Notes: generated by a model not told the origin, from the sequence alone. Positions 1 through 10,700 are shown, numbered from the stretch's first letter. The stretch is 64,000 nt of DNA from Candidatus Obscuribacterales bacterium (GCA_021732025.1 JAKFVU010000012.1:17709-81708); one strand, 5' to 3'. Made by a program: numbers and translations.

Positions 1-1262
1 GGTGCCACGAGAACTGAGTTACTGCCCGTAGAAGCGCCATCATTGATAACAGTCTTGGCTTTCTTCTTGGTGAGGTGGTCATAATTGGCTGTGATTGTAC
101 CGGCCCCGATATTGACGTGGTTGCCCAACACGGCATCACCGACATAACTCAAGTGCGAAACATTACTGTGATGGCCAATTTCGGCTTTCTTCAATTCAAC
201 AAAGTTACCGACCTTAGACGAATCGCCGATAATATTTCCTTCTCGTACATGGGCAAAGGGGCCAATCTTTACGCCATCTCCAATGACTGAGTTATTCACC
301 TGCGAATTATTGATGGTGGTGTTATTGCCGATCTTGACCACACCTTTAATAACAGTAAATGGTCCAATCTGGCAGTTAGAGCCAATTTCGATATTGCCCA
401 CTAGATAGCAGCCCGGCAATACCAAAGTCTCTTCGCCGATGCTAACTTCAGGTGCAATCCACGTAGCACTGGGGTCAACGATAGTGACACCAGACTCTAG
501 AGCCAGTTTTGAAGCAGTGATGTCGCGCAGATGCACAGTCGCTTCCGCTAACTCCACTCTCGAATTAATGCCGCACACTTCTCTGAAATCAGTCAGCACC
601 ATGGTTTCAGTAACGTGCTTAGAGTGATAAGCCCAAGCTACCAAATCTGTCAGATAATATTCTTTCTGTTTGTTGTCGCATGAAAGAGAGCTTAGACCGG
701 CAGCAGCAGCGGGCCATTCTATACAATAGATGCCGGTGTTTACTTCGTTGATAAGCTTTTCGCCGTGAGAAGCGTCTTTGTCTTCGACGATGCCACGCAC
801 TTTGCCATCTTGGTCACGGACCATGCGACCGTAGTTTTTAGGATCTGGCACAACTGTACTTAGGGCAGTGATTACAGCTTCCTTTTCGCGGTGTGTGGCC
901 AACAGTCGAGCCAAAGTATCGGCTTGCAACACAGGAGCATCACCCACAGTCACTATTAGCGTGCCTTCAAAGCCTTCTAGTGCCGGAACGACCTGCATGA
1001 CGGCATGGCCAGTGCCAAGCTGAGGCGATTGCAGATGAGTAGAAAATGGGCAGTTGGGCGGATTATTGCTAACAAAATCGCTGACAACATCGGCTGAGTG
1101 ACCAACAACTAAGTGCAGATGCTCAAGACCCAAAGCTCCGACTGCATCCATTACTCGGCTCAAGATGGCGCGACCCAGTACTTCGTGCAGCACCTTGGGC
1201 TTATTAGACTTCATCCGCTTGCCTTGACCGGCAGCCAGCACAATCGCTCTAACAGGTCGCAT
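1..1262 (-). CDS. glmU: Bifunctional UDP-N-acetylglucosamine pyrophosphorylase / glucosamine-1-phosphate N-acetyltransferase (3' end beyond window start)
   Basis: Minus-strand translation from ATG at 1262: MRPVRAIVLAAGQGKRMKSNKPKVLHEVLGRAILSRVMDAVG..., the GlmU N-terminal signature. Open frame runs off the left edge, so it is missing from the ORF track. GGAG ribosome-binding site 5 nt upstream. Confidence 0.93.
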   Translation of the reverse strand, partial: MRPVRAIVLAAGQGKRMKSNKPKVLHEVLGRAILSRVMDAVGALGLEHLHLVVGHSADVVSDFVSNNPPNCPFSTHLQSPQLGTGHAVMQVVPALEGFEGTLIVTVGDAPVLQADTLARLLATHREKEAVITALSTVVPDPKNYGRMVRDQDGKVRGIVEDKDASHGEKLINEVNTGIYCIEWPAAAAGLSSLSCDNKQKEYYLTDLVAWAYHSKHVTETMVLTDFREVCGINSRVELAEATVHLRDITASKLALESGVTIVDPSATWIAPEVSIGEETLVLPGCYLVGNIEIGSNCQIGPFTVIKGVVKIGNNTTINNSQVNNSVIGDGVKIGPFAHVREGNIIGDSSKVGNFVELKKAEIGHHSNVSHLSYVGDAVLGNHVNIGAGTITANYDHLTKKKAKTVINDGASTGSNSVLVA

Positions 1263-1309
1263 AATCACTCCATTCGCTGTAGCAAGCAATGATTATAAGC
1301 CGTAAAAGA

Positions 1310-1338
1310 AAAAAGCCTCACCAGAAGTGAGGCTTTTT
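1310..1338 (-). terminator. Rho-independent terminator (potentially bidirectional) upstream of glmU
   Basis: Perfect 11-bp inverted repeat AAAAAGCCTCA-ccagaag-TGAGGCTTTTT; the longer T-tract (TTTTTTCTTTT) is on the minus strand. Confidence 0.75.
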
Positions 1339-1460
1339 GAAATGTCCGCAGTGTTGGTGCCGCCCCAACAGACTCAATCCCTTGTGTCTCTCGTACTGGA
1401 GTTCCTGCGATGAACAAAGCTATTGTTACCTAAACCTCCGCGCTATTGGTCGCCTTTTAA
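1310..1460 (-). ncRNA. Candidate structured leader RNA or sRNA between a minus-strand promoter-like region and the terminator upstream of glmU
   Basis: ORF-free ~145 nt ending in a strong terminator; minus strand contains TGTTGG-GGCGGCA-CCAACA and GGAGgTT...AACTCC helices. No Rfam family recognised. Confidence 0.35.
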
Positions 1461-1580
1461 CCTTTCGTTTATTATGCCCGTAACAAGCGTAATATCTTGT
1501 GGCATATAGATAGTGAGCCCAAATAACAACTATCGGTATCAACGGGCTACAGTAGAGAAATAGACGGAAGAGCACTAGAA

Positions 1581-2441
1581 TTGTTTCCCCACGTAACAAA
1601 AGTAATGTTGCAGAAAAGAAAAAAACTCAAAACAGCGAGTCTGATAAAGTTCCTGTTGGCAATCACCGCGCTAATCTCGTCGGCGCAGCCACAAATTGCC
1701 GCAGCTCAGTATCGCAAGGCGCCAAGCAAGCCAGTACAGTCGGGTGTCTATCCTGAGTACCGCAGCCGCTTCGGCACGATTCACTGGGTGCGCGACCAAA
1801 TGCCTCTCAAGGTTTACATATCACAGGGGCTTACCCTTGACAGTGTCATCGATCCAAACCTCGGCGTTCCCGTGGCTAACACTGACAATCTGGCAGCCTG
1901 GCCCAATCTAGTAGCAAATGTTTTAAGCGACCCGGAACAGTTTCAAGCTTTAAAAAGAGCCGATGGATATGTAGACGGCCATTACCAGGCGGCCTTAGAG
2001 GGTATCTTGTCGTGGAAGCAATTTGAGCGGGAAGGGTTGTTCTCCTACGAACTGACCCAAGATGCCGGTGACGCCGACATCTATGTGTTCTTTACCAATC
2101 ACTTCGTCGGCAAGAGTGGCATGGCACTCTTTGCCCAAGACATTCGCGGGTACACATCCAAAACAAACTTTCCTTATAAGGCCATTCTTGCTGGCGGGCA
2201 AGCCGATTTCAAACCAGCAGTTATCGTTTTGCGAACCACCGACGGACAGGGCCAACCGATGTCGCTCGGTAAGCTAAAGGCTGCGGCCACCCACGAATTT
2301 GGCCACGCCCTAGGTATTGAAGGCCACAGCACCAATCCGGCAGATTTGATGAGTGCTTTTTATGGGCGCGGAGTGATTTCGCCCAATGACGCTGCCACCA
2401 TCAGACATCTTTATCGCTTGACACCAGATTTAATACCATAA
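1581..2441 (+). CDS. Secreted matrixin-like zinc metalloprotease
   Basis: Signal-peptide-like N-terminus; HEFGHALGIEGH (HExxHxxGxxH metzincin motif) followed by a Met-turn-like LMSAFYG. Confidence 0.85.
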   Translation: MFPHVTKVMLQKRKKLKTASLIKFLLAITALISSAQPQIAAAQYRKAPSKPVQSGVYPEYRSRFGTIHWVRDQMPLKVYISQGLTLDSVIDPNLGVPVANTDNLAAWPNLVANVLSDPEQFQALKRADGYVDGHYQAALEGILSWKQFEREGLFSYELTQDAGDADIYVFFTNHFVGKSGMALFAQDIRGYTSKTNFPYKAILAGGQADFKPAVIVLRTTDGQGQPMSLGKLKAAATHEFGHALGIEGHSTNPADLMSAFYGRGVISPNDAATIRHLYRLTPDLIP

Positions 2442-3229
2442 TGAAAGGCCCAGACGACTATGCAAGCAGAAGACCGAGGCCTAGGCCCTCTGCGCCGCCG
2501 CCTAGAATAACGAATAGAACAGACTCTAATTATGACTCTGATGATGAAGATTTAGTTGAAGAGACTAATCCATACGCGTCGAGCATTCGCAAACCCACTA
2601 ATACTAATTCAAGGAAAGTGGATAGCAAAGGCAAAAGCGCAGCTGAGAAAGCAGCCGAGAAAAAAGAAAAAGCCAAGCGTCTGCGCACGCTTTTAAGCAA
2701 CCAAGCTATTTGCTTGGTTATCATCTTTGCCCTCGTTGCCGGCTTCAATTGGATGGCCTCAGATTATAGTGGTGAGTACATTAACCAAGACAGCAAGTTA
2801 GGTCTGGTCAAACTCTCCCTCGTGCGCGAAGCTACCTATGTCGATGGTGAACTTTCATACAAAGGCACCACAAATCTTGAGATGCAGCAAGGCGACCAGC
2901 CCAAAGATCAACAAGTCGATTTGACTTTCCTGGCCGCCAATCCAAAATTGATCAGTCGCGGCCTCATTACCAGAGCACGCTTCATTGGTACTATCGATGG
3001 CTCAATTGCAGAAGGTGCAATAGTTGACGCCAAAGGCAGCCACAATGTAAAACTTACAAAAAACATAGTAGCGTCGCTATTTAAACAGCTTCAGCACCAC
3101 ACGCCATCAGTACAGCTACCGCGCCCTCCTAAGCTCTTCCAAGTACCTGATGCTGCACCACGGGCGCCACTACCAGGCGAGACCGATTCGACCAAACCAT
3201 TTACTTATGGCGGCAGTTCAAAACCATAA
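2441..3229 (+). CDS. Hypothetical protein, basic/disordered N-terminus plus one TM helix
   Basis: Overlaps the preceding stop (TAATG); hydrophobic segment QAICLVIIFALVAGFNWMA. Confidence 0.7.
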   Translation: MKGPDDYASRRPRPRPSAPPPRITNRTDSNYDSDDEDLVEETNPYASSIRKPTNTNSRKVDSKGKSAAEKAAEKKEKAKRLRTLLSNQAICLVIIFALVAGFNWMASDYSGEYINQDSKLGLVKLSLVREATYVDGELSYKGTTNLEMQQGDQPKDQQVDLTFLAANPKLISRGLITRARFIGTIDGSIAEGAIVDAKGSHNVKLTKNIVASLFKQLQHHTPSVQLPRPPKLFQVPDAAPRAPLPGETDSTKPFTYGGSSKP

Positions 3230-3317
3230 GCCATAAAAGAAAATTCTAAAGCTGCCTAAAACTTAGGGCGCCCCTGTCATACAACTATTGGCAAGTTGTT
3301 AAGACACAGGAGATTCT

Positions 3318-4394
3318 ATGTATAAAGCCATTTCGCGTCTCTCGCGCTCACGCTCACGAGTGATGGCCACAGTCTCTGCTTCACTCATTACTAGTATTGT
3401 CAGTGCACCGGTCTTTGCAGCGGAGCCATATCGCTGGGGCTTTATTGACCCCGCTGGCAAACTGGCCATTAAACCTCAGTTTCTCAATACTGGTACTTTT
3501 CATGACGGTCTTGCAGCGGTGCAGATCACTGTCAAAGACGGCAATGACAGCACCTCTGACAAATGGGGCTTTATCGACAAAACTGGAGCGCTTGTGATTG
3601 ACGCTCAGTTTGATGATGTGCAAGAGTTTTCTGAAGGATTAGCGGCAGCCAGAAAAGACAAGTGGGGTTTCATCGATAAAAGCGGAAAATTTGTCATTGA
3701 GCCACAATTTGAAGATGCCCGTCGCTTCGCCGAAGGCCTTGCTCCAGTGGCAACGGGCCACCTGAGATGGGGCTTTGTTGATAAAACCGGAGCTTTTAAA
3801 ATTGAGCCAAAATTCACTGCAGTTAACGGCTTTGCCAACAACAGAGCCGCTGTACTTATAAGTGATGGCTTCGGTTCATACACTTTTAGAAGCGGCACTG
3901 ATATTTATGAAGTCCGCGGCGGACAGTGGAGCTACATTGATAAGAGCGGTGAAATCGTCATCGATAGCTTGTTTGAAGGGGCCGGACTATTTTGCCAAGA
4001 TCTGGCACCAGTTGCCGTTGGTATCAAGCAAGGAATGTACAAGCCAGACAAATGGGGCTTCATCAATACGGCTGGAAAGTTAGCAATAACTCCTCAATTT
4101 AACGCTGTCCATGCTGCTTCTGAAGATTGCGCCGCTGTGCAGTTTGGGGTTTGGAAAAATATTGGCAAAGCGCAACGCTCTTGGATTCCAGGCAAATGGG
4201 GTTATATAAACCTCAAAGGCAAACGGCTGATAGAGCCACAATTCGATGGTGCCGACCGCTTCTCTGAAGGTCTAGCCAGTGTTCGTTTAAAAGGCAAATG
4301 GGGCTATGTCAACAAGAAGGGCGAGACGGTTATAAGCCCTGCCTATACCGCTACCGGCGAGTTTCACGAACAACTAGCACCAGTAATTCCCTAA
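3318..4394 (+). CDS. WG-repeat protein, exported
   Basis: Signal peptide and multiple KWGFIDKTGKxxIxPQFxxxxxFxEGLA repeats. Confidence 0.9.
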   Translation: MYKAISRLSRSRSRVMATVSASLITSIVSAPVFAAEPYRWGFIDPAGKLAIKPQFLNTGTFHDGLAAVQITVKDGNDSTSDKWGFIDKTGALVIDAQFDDVQEFSEGLAAARKDKWGFIDKSGKFVIEPQFEDARRFAEGLAPVATGHLRWGFVDKTGAFKIEPKFTAVNGFANNRAAVLISDGFGSYTFRSGTDIYEVRGGQWSYIDKSGEIVIDSLFEGAGLFCQDLAPVAVGIKQGMYKPDKWGFINTAGKLAITPQFNAVHAASEDCAAVQFGVWKNIGKAQRSWIPGKWGYINLKGKRLIEPQFDGADRFSEGLASVRLKGKWGYVNKKGETVISPAYTATGEFHEQLAPVIP

Positions 4395-4397
4395 GAA

Positions 4398-5381
4398 TTA
4401 GCCCTGGCCTTTAACCGCAGCAAAACTCTGCACTGAATCGCTGCCCAAGATACCGGCACGCTCATGATTGAGTTCAATCACAGTAGCGGCTGGCGGACAA
4501 AAGAGGCGAATATTGCTGCGTGGATCAGCGCCAAGGCCGCGGGAGATGTGAATCTTAGTATTTCCCACTTCAACCATTCCCGATGCATTCTCGCGCGGCA
4601 ATTCAGAATCGGTGATGATTGCTCCAATGCCAGGCAAGCGCACTTGCCCGCCGTGGGTATGACCACCAAATGCTAAGTGCAGACCCGCCCGAGAGAGCAT
4701 TTCTAATTGCTTAGGCAGGTGAAAAAGACCGAGCTTGAGAGCACCAGCAGGCGCATCTAACATCATTTTTTGCAAGTCGGCTTCTTTGATACCAGGGTAA
4801 TCAATGCCAGCAATAAATAGATTTTCGCTTGCTATATAGTGAGACTGATTTACCAAAACTTTAAAGCCACCAGCCTCTAAGGCAATGCGGTGAGGCTCTA
4901 CATTGTTGCGCACTTCTGGATGGCGATGTTTGCGAATAATGCGGCCAAGAGTCTTGTTATAGATCGAATAATTGTAATAGTCGTGATTGCCGAAAACGGC
5001 ATAGGCTCCTAACCTAGGCTGACGAGAAAGAAGCTTTGGACCATACTTCAAACCATCAAGAAATTCAAAGACATCGCCAGTAAGAACTACCAAGTCATAG
5101 TCTTGATCTGTAATTCGGCGAATGAACTCGACTTTTTCGTCGTCGTTGCCAGACAAGTGCAAATCAGAAAGATGCAATATTTTCAAAGACTGGTGGCTAA
5201 CTATCGCACTACCAGTAGTATCAGACTTGGTTTGCACGGCAAAGCGCTCAAGGCGGTAGCGTCTTGTTTCAACTCTGGTTCCATAATAAAAAAGACCAAG
5301 GCCTAGAGCAGCCAATGACAGGCCGGCTAAGCCAAAATAGAGCTTGTAATTGTGCTGTTTAGACAAATTCTTCAACCACAT
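4398..5381 (-). CDS. Metallophosphoesterase, membrane-anchored
   Basis: ILHLSDLHLS, VLTGDVFEF, GNHDYYNY, GGHTHGGQ motifs; N-terminal TM. Confidence 0.9.
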   Translation of the reverse strand: MWLKNLSKQHNYKLYFGLAGLSLAALGLGLFYYGTRVETRRYRLERFAVQTKSDTTGSAIVSHQSLKILHLSDLHLSGNDDEKVEFIRRITDQDYDLVVLTGDVFEFLDGLKYGPKLLSRQPRLGAYAVFGNHDYYNYSIYNKTLGRIIRKHRHPEVRNNVEPHRIALEAGGFKVLVNQSHYIASENLFIAGIDYPGIKEADLQKMMLDAPAGALKLGLFHLPKQLEMLSRAGLHLAFGGHTHGGQVRLPGIGAIITDSELPRENASGMVEVGNTKIHISRGLGADPRSNIRLFCPPAATVIELNHERAGILGSDSVQSFAAVKGQG

Positions 5382-6195
5382 GGTAGCGTTCAGATGGCTT
5401 GCTGCCAGGCACAGCAGTTGGGCGAGGAGCCGAATCTGGAGCAGTCAAAGTATTGGCAAGCCAGCGGAAGGGGAAAGCAATTCCAACCATGATCAAGCTG
5501 CTCAAAAAATCGTACATGAGCGGATACCAACTCATATTGCGAGCATGTTGGAAGACCCAGGGCTGCCAGGCTAGAGAAGCACGGTTGCCATCGAGCAGAT
5601 ACGAAACCAAACAACTACCCAACAAATAGAAAATACCTGATAGGTGCACCACAATTAGTCCAGCAACAACAGACATGAGCTGACTGACACTGGTGCGCTT
5701 GCCGCGAGTGATCATTCCTACTACAGCAGCAGCTGGTATGAGAGCCAACAAATAGCCGAATCCTGGCTCAAGATAGTAACCAACTCCGCCACCGGAGGCA
5801 AAGGCGTGGATACCGAGAAACGGTCCAACCACTCCCAAAATAATGAAGGTCGCGCAAGCCACAGCGCCGAGTAAGGGGCCCAGAACATAACCAACAAAAA
5901 CAGCAGCAGCCGCTAGCGGCATATAGAAAGTCTTGCGCACACTATTTGTCGGCGCCTTAAGCAGCGGCACATAGGCCTCTACTTTGCTTTGATAACGCTC
6001 GGGCACAACATTGAAAGCATAGCGAATTTGGTTTTCAGCAAAGCTAGTCAAATTTCGCTTTGTGGCAATAGGCACTTCAAACGAGGTAAAAGAAGCAAGA
6101 AAGAGCAAAAGCACTCCCAGCATTGTCAGAACGATCTGACCCAAAAGTGACCTACGTCTGATGCGCGGCGATATATCCTGTGCAACTAAACGCAA
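5359..6195 (-). CDS. BioY-family biotin transporter-like membrane protein
   Basis: GYVLGPLLGAVACATFIILGVVGPFLGIHAFASGGGVGYYLEPGFGYLLALIPAAAVVGM resembles the BioY core; multi-TM. Confidence 0.7.
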   Translation of the reverse strand: MRLVAQDISPRIRRRSLLGQIVLTMLGVLLLFLASFTSFEVPIATKRNLTSFAENQIRYAFNVVPERYQSKVEAYVPLLKAPTNSVRKTFYMPLAAAAVFVGYVLGPLLGAVACATFIILGVVGPFLGIHAFASGGGVGYYLEPGFGYLLALIPAAAVVGMITRGKRTSVSQLMSVVAGLIVVHLSGIFYLLGSCLVSYLLDGNRASLAWQPWVFQHARNMSWYPLMYDFLSSLIMVGIAFPFRWLANTLTAPDSAPRPTAVPGSKPSERYHVVEEFV

Positions 6196-6311
6196 TTGTC
6201 TCCACCTCTTTTTGAACAGGTCTATTTTCGTTCGCCGCCTTATGACAAGTCAAGCCCCGCTATATCTAGAGCATGCATAGAAGTCATGTCTTTTTCGCAA
6301 TACTTTCACGA

Positions 6312-6929
6312 TTAAGCTAAATTTGTATCAGTTACGGTCAAAGCGGGCGGAATAAAGAGCTCGTCTAACGACTCGGGACTAAAGCTAAAGCCTGGTATGA
6401 GAGAACTGACATCTCTCTCCTTCACCCTTTTCTTAAATAAAGTGAGGAAATCAGGAGACGACAATCTATCTGTCCAGAGCACAAGGGCATCTTCGTCGTT
6501 GTCTTGGTAGTAATTGCGGCGCACACCGAGACTGCGGAAACTATATTTACCATACAAACGTTGGGCAGACTCGTTCGAGACCCTAACCTCTAATGTGATC
6601 CAATCGGCCCCCACACGACGAGCTTGAATAATGTCATTGACGAGCAAACGCTCACCAACGTGCAAGCGGCGAAAGTCCGGGTGAACTGCCAAAGTCGTAA
6701 TATGGGCTTCTTCGCCAATCAACCAAAAGCCAGAATAGCCCAAGAGACTCTTATCTTCGGCGTCGCGAGCAGCAAAATAATGACCAGTAGGATTGGTCAG
6801 CTCATTGGTGAAAGATTGGCGCGACCAATGATGCGAGCCAAAAGCCACGGGTTCAATTTCCATGACTTGCTCAAGATCGCTCAGGCTTAGAGCGCTAATC
6901 TCAACTAGATTCGACTTTTTCGATGGCAT
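6312..6929 (-). CDS. rimI: Ribosomal protein S18-alanine N-acetyltransferase (GNAT)
   Basis: GNAT core ITTLAVHPDFRRLHVGERLL...VRVSNESAQRLYGKYSFRSLGVRRNYY; lies directly after tsaB. Confidence 0.85.
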   Translation of the reverse strand: MPSKKSNLVEISALSLSDLEQVMEIEPVAFGSHHWSRQSFTNELTNPTGHYFAARDAEDKSLLGYSGFWLIGEEAHITTLAVHPDFRRLHVGERLLVNDIIQARRVGADWITLEVRVSNESAQRLYGKYSFRSLGVRRNYYQDNDEDALVLWTDRLSSPDFLTLFKKRVKERDVSSLIPGFSFSPESLDELFIPPALTVTDTNLA

Positions 6930-7761
6930 CGCCGTTTTTCAGAGTCACCGATGCACCACGCAAATAAAGCGGCTCGGTCAGCCGATAATGAAATGCGGAG
7001 GTGCCCAATCCTTTCAAAGATACCCGAACCCAGGCCATTTTAGCTTGTAATGAAGCAATATTATTAACGACTGCACTTATTTTGGCTTGCCAATGCACAC
7101 CATTTTGCTCGGTCGGCAATTTAGCCAAAACAGCTTGGTCCACATGCCACAGGGGGCAAAGGGCGAGTTTCTCTGGCAGGTTTTCATAGGTGACATAAAT
7201 CGGCTCTTGCACGGGCACCAAATCGAAATGCTCTTGCACAGCCTCGGGACGATACACAGCTAAGTAGCAGTGGGTACGCGAAGCTTCTTTTATGACGCCA
7301 TAGAGCTGCTGTGCAACATCGATGTCACTCGGATTGGCTAAGGCCTGTTCAAGCAAATCGAAGCAAACCACTTCAAGGGAATTCAAACCAATGAGGGGGA
7401 GCTTTAGAGCTTGAGCCAGTGTTCGAGCAGTGGTGATGGCCACGCGTATACCAGTGAAGCCACCAGGCCCAATGCCAACGGCTATGGCATCAATATCAAA
7501 TTTGCCGCGCTGATTGTCTTTTAGCAGGCGATCGATGGTGGGAATTAAGAGGCTAACAGACTCTTGGCGATTGGCTTTCTTAGCGCCGATCATGTTTCCA
7601 CTTAGTGGAAGGCGCGGGTCATCAACTGCCAGCGTTGAAAAATCGATGCGCTCGCAGTCTATTATTCTGCCGCATTCTATTTTGCCGCCATCTACATTAT
7701 CGCCATCAAACAGAGCGACTGTTAATTCACGCCCGCTAGTGTCAAATGAGAGAAAAAGCAT
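6901..7761 (-). CDS. tsaB: tRNA threonylcarbamoyladenosine biosynthesis protein TsaB
   Basis: LFLSFDTSGRELTVALF... IDAIAVGIGPGGFTGIRVAITTARTLAQALKLPLIGLNSLE. Confidence 0.9.
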   Translation of the reverse strand: MLFLSFDTSGRELTVALFDGDNVDGGKIECGRIIDCERIDFSTLAVDDPRLPLSGNMIGAKKANRQESVSLLIPTIDRLLKDNQRGKFDIDAIAVGIGPGGFTGIRVAITTARTLAQALKLPLIGLNSLEVVCFDLLEQALANPSDIDVAQQLYGVIKEASRTHCYLAVYRPEAVQEHFDLVPVQEPIYVTYENLPEKLALCPLWHVDQAVLAKLPTEQNGVHWQAKISAVVNNIASLQAKMAWVRVSLKGLGTSAFHYRLTEPLYLRGASVTLKNGDAIEKVESS

Positions 7762-10700
7762 TACTTATCTGACTTCTTCTCGTCGTCTTCTTTAGCCTCA
7801 ATAGAATCAGCTGGCTCAGCTGCCATGGTCTCGGCAGTTTCTTCACCAAGCACAACAGAATCACCGTCTATTGATTCGGGGTCATCAGGCTGACCACTGA
7901 GAAGTTCGCTAACACCTTGGGCACCCAAGATTGCTTCTAAGTCTTCAATACTGATGAAGCCGTCCCCATCCGGATTGGCTCCTTGAGCCTCTTGCACTTG
8001 CTTGATGATGTTGATCAAATCTTCTGGTGTCATCCCTTCTGGCAGATTTTCAAAAGTGAGATTGTCGAGGTCATCTACATCTACTGATTGTGGCTGAGCA
8101 CGGAAAATCTGTTGAATAGATTCAGCTTGGATGCTGCGTAGCAGTTGATTGAACATGTTGAAAGCTTCGCGTTTGTATTCTTGCAAAGGATCTTTCTGAC
8201 CATAAGCTCGAAGCTGAATACCTTCGCGCAGCAAGTCAATATTGTGCAAGTAATCAACCCACTTACTGTCAATATTGTGCAGTAAGACCTGACGCTCGAA
8301 CTCACGCATGTCTTCAGTGCCAATGTGTTCTTCGCGCACTTTATAGGCTAGTTCCACATTTTCCCAAAGACGCTGTCTCAAGTCTTCGTAAGCAAGACCT
8401 TTCAATTCTTCAGGCTTGACGTCCGCCAACATTGGAATATCGACAGAGAGGTTACGCAGCACTTCAGGTAATTGATCATCATCCCACAAGTCGCTCGATG
8501 AATCAGGATCAATCTGTGCTTCTAGAATCAAGTCTAGGTGCTCACGGAGCATGTCGTGCATGCCCACTTTAAGGTCAGCCTTCTCAAGAATACGACGGCG
8601 TTCACGGTAGATAACTTCACGCTGGGTGTTGAGCACATCGTCGTACTGCAAAACGTGTTTTCTGGTATCGAAGTGGTGCGCTTCAACTTTCTTCTGGGCA
8701 TTTTCAATCGACTTGCTCACCATGCCAGATTCAATCGGCATGTCTTCATCAGCCTTGATCATGTCCATCAAACGCGAAATGGCAGCTCCACCAAAAATAC
8801 GCATTAGTTGATCTTCGAGTGACAAGAAGAAGCGTGTGGTACCAGGGTCGCCCTGACGGCCAGCCCGGCCTCTGAGCTGGTTATCGATACGGCGTGCTTC
8901 GTGCCGTTCTGTACCGATAATGTGCAAGCCACCAACAGCAACAACTTCATCGTGCTCTTTGTCAGTTTGCTCTTTCATTGCTGGGGTCAATTCTTTGACC
9001 TTCGCTTCATAGAGAGCGAGCCTTTCTGGGTCGTTATGCAGCTCTTCTGTGTCAGGAAACTCTTTTAACAGTTTCTCTTTTGCAAGATACTCAGCGTTAC
9101 CACCAAGCAGAATGTCGGTACCTCGACCGGCCATGTTGGTTGCTACAACTACAGCGCCTTTGCGACCCGCTTGAGCGACAATCATCGCTTCTTTAGCGTG
9201 TTGCTTAGCGTTCAAGACATGGTGATCAATGCCCTTGCGAATCGCTGCTACCACTTTAGCGGTGCGCAACATCGAAAACAGTCGCTCAGCCAATTCTTCT
9301 TCTTTGGGGAAGTCTGCCTCAGCTTTGCGTACAACTTCTTGCAGCTTCTCGATGTCTATTTGACCAGGACGCTCAAAGATTTTGCGTAGACCATCAATGC
9401 TCTCACCGCTAAGGTTGCGAGCTTTCATGTGAGTATCGATGTTCTTGATTTTCCAGATCAAATACTCGTTCATTTTTTGAGGCTTGCTCAAAAGTTCATC
9501 GATCAGTTCTGATTTTTCAATCGAAACTGTACCGACAAGAACCGGGCGGCCAAGCTGGTGCATATCGACAATTTCTTCTACAACAGCGATGTATTTCATG
9601 CGCTCGTTTTTGTAGATGATGTCTGGATAGTCAATACGTTGATTGCCACGATTGGTTGGAATAGCGACCACATCGAGGTTATAAATCTTGGAGAATTCAG
9701 AGGCTTCAGTCATGGCTGTACCGGTCATACCAGCCAGCTTAGGATAGAGCCTGAACAAGTTTTGATAGGTAATCGAAGCGTAAGTCATGGTCTCTTCTTG
9801 AATCGGCACACGCTCTTTCGCTTCAATAGCTTGGTGCAGACCATCGCTCCAACGGCGGCCTTGCATCATACGGCCAGTAAATTCATCGACGATACAAATT
9901 TCTGGTTTGCCTTCTTCGTCAGGATGAATCACATACTCAGTATCAATGCGATAAAGCTCTTTGGCGCGCAAAGCTTGCACCAAGTGGTGCGAATAGTTGT
10001 GGTGCATATCGAACAGATCGCCGACATCAAGCATTTTCTCAGCATTGATGATGCCTTGTTCAGTAAGAAGAACGTTACGCTGCTTCTCGTCAACCCAATA
10101 GTCACACTCTTCATCGTCTTTATCTTTACCGCGCTCAAGTAGTGGCGCTAGTTGCGACATGCGCACATAAAGATCGGTGTGTGAATCACGAGGGAAGCCA
10201 GAAATAATTAGAGGAGTTCTTGCTTCGTCAATGAGAATGTTATCGACTTCGTCGACGATGGCGAAATAATAGGGGCGCTGCACAAGCTCGTCTAGCGACT
10301 TGCGCATATTGTCGCGCAGATAATCAAAGCCAAATTCGTGGTTGGTACCATAAGTGATGTCAGCACGGTAGGCCTGATATTTTTCATGGTCAGGTTGGTG
10401 CGAATAAACCAATCCTGTTGAAAGGCCCAAGAAGTTATAGAGACGGCCCATCCACTCAGAATCTCGGCGTGCCAGGTAGTCGTTAACAGTAACTACGTGA
10501 ACACCACGACCAGCCAGAGCGTTGAGGTAAGTAGGCAAAGTAGCAACTAAAGTCTTACCTTCACCGGTGCGCATTTCAGCAATCTTGTTGAAGTGCAAAG
10601 CAGCTCCACCCATAAATTGCACATCGAAGTGACGCATGCCGAGCACACGCTTACCAGCTTCGCGACAGACGGCAAAAGCTTCAGGTAAAATTTCTTCTAA

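Noticed and set aside
1355-1420. Resemblance to 23S rRNA sarcin-ricin loop (AGTACGAGAGA) or a tRNA 3' end (GGCGGCACCA) on the minus strand
   Set aside because: Match is only ~10 nt in each case and no cloverleaf or flanking rRNA sequence could be built.
4464-4676. Plus-strand 70-aa ORF and similar short shadow ORFs throughout
   Set aside because: Antisense to well-supported genes (here the metallophosphoesterase) with no domains or RBS.
9558-10142. 194-aa plus-strand ORF
   Set aside because: Lies entirely antisense to conserved secA coding sequence; no RBS or domain.
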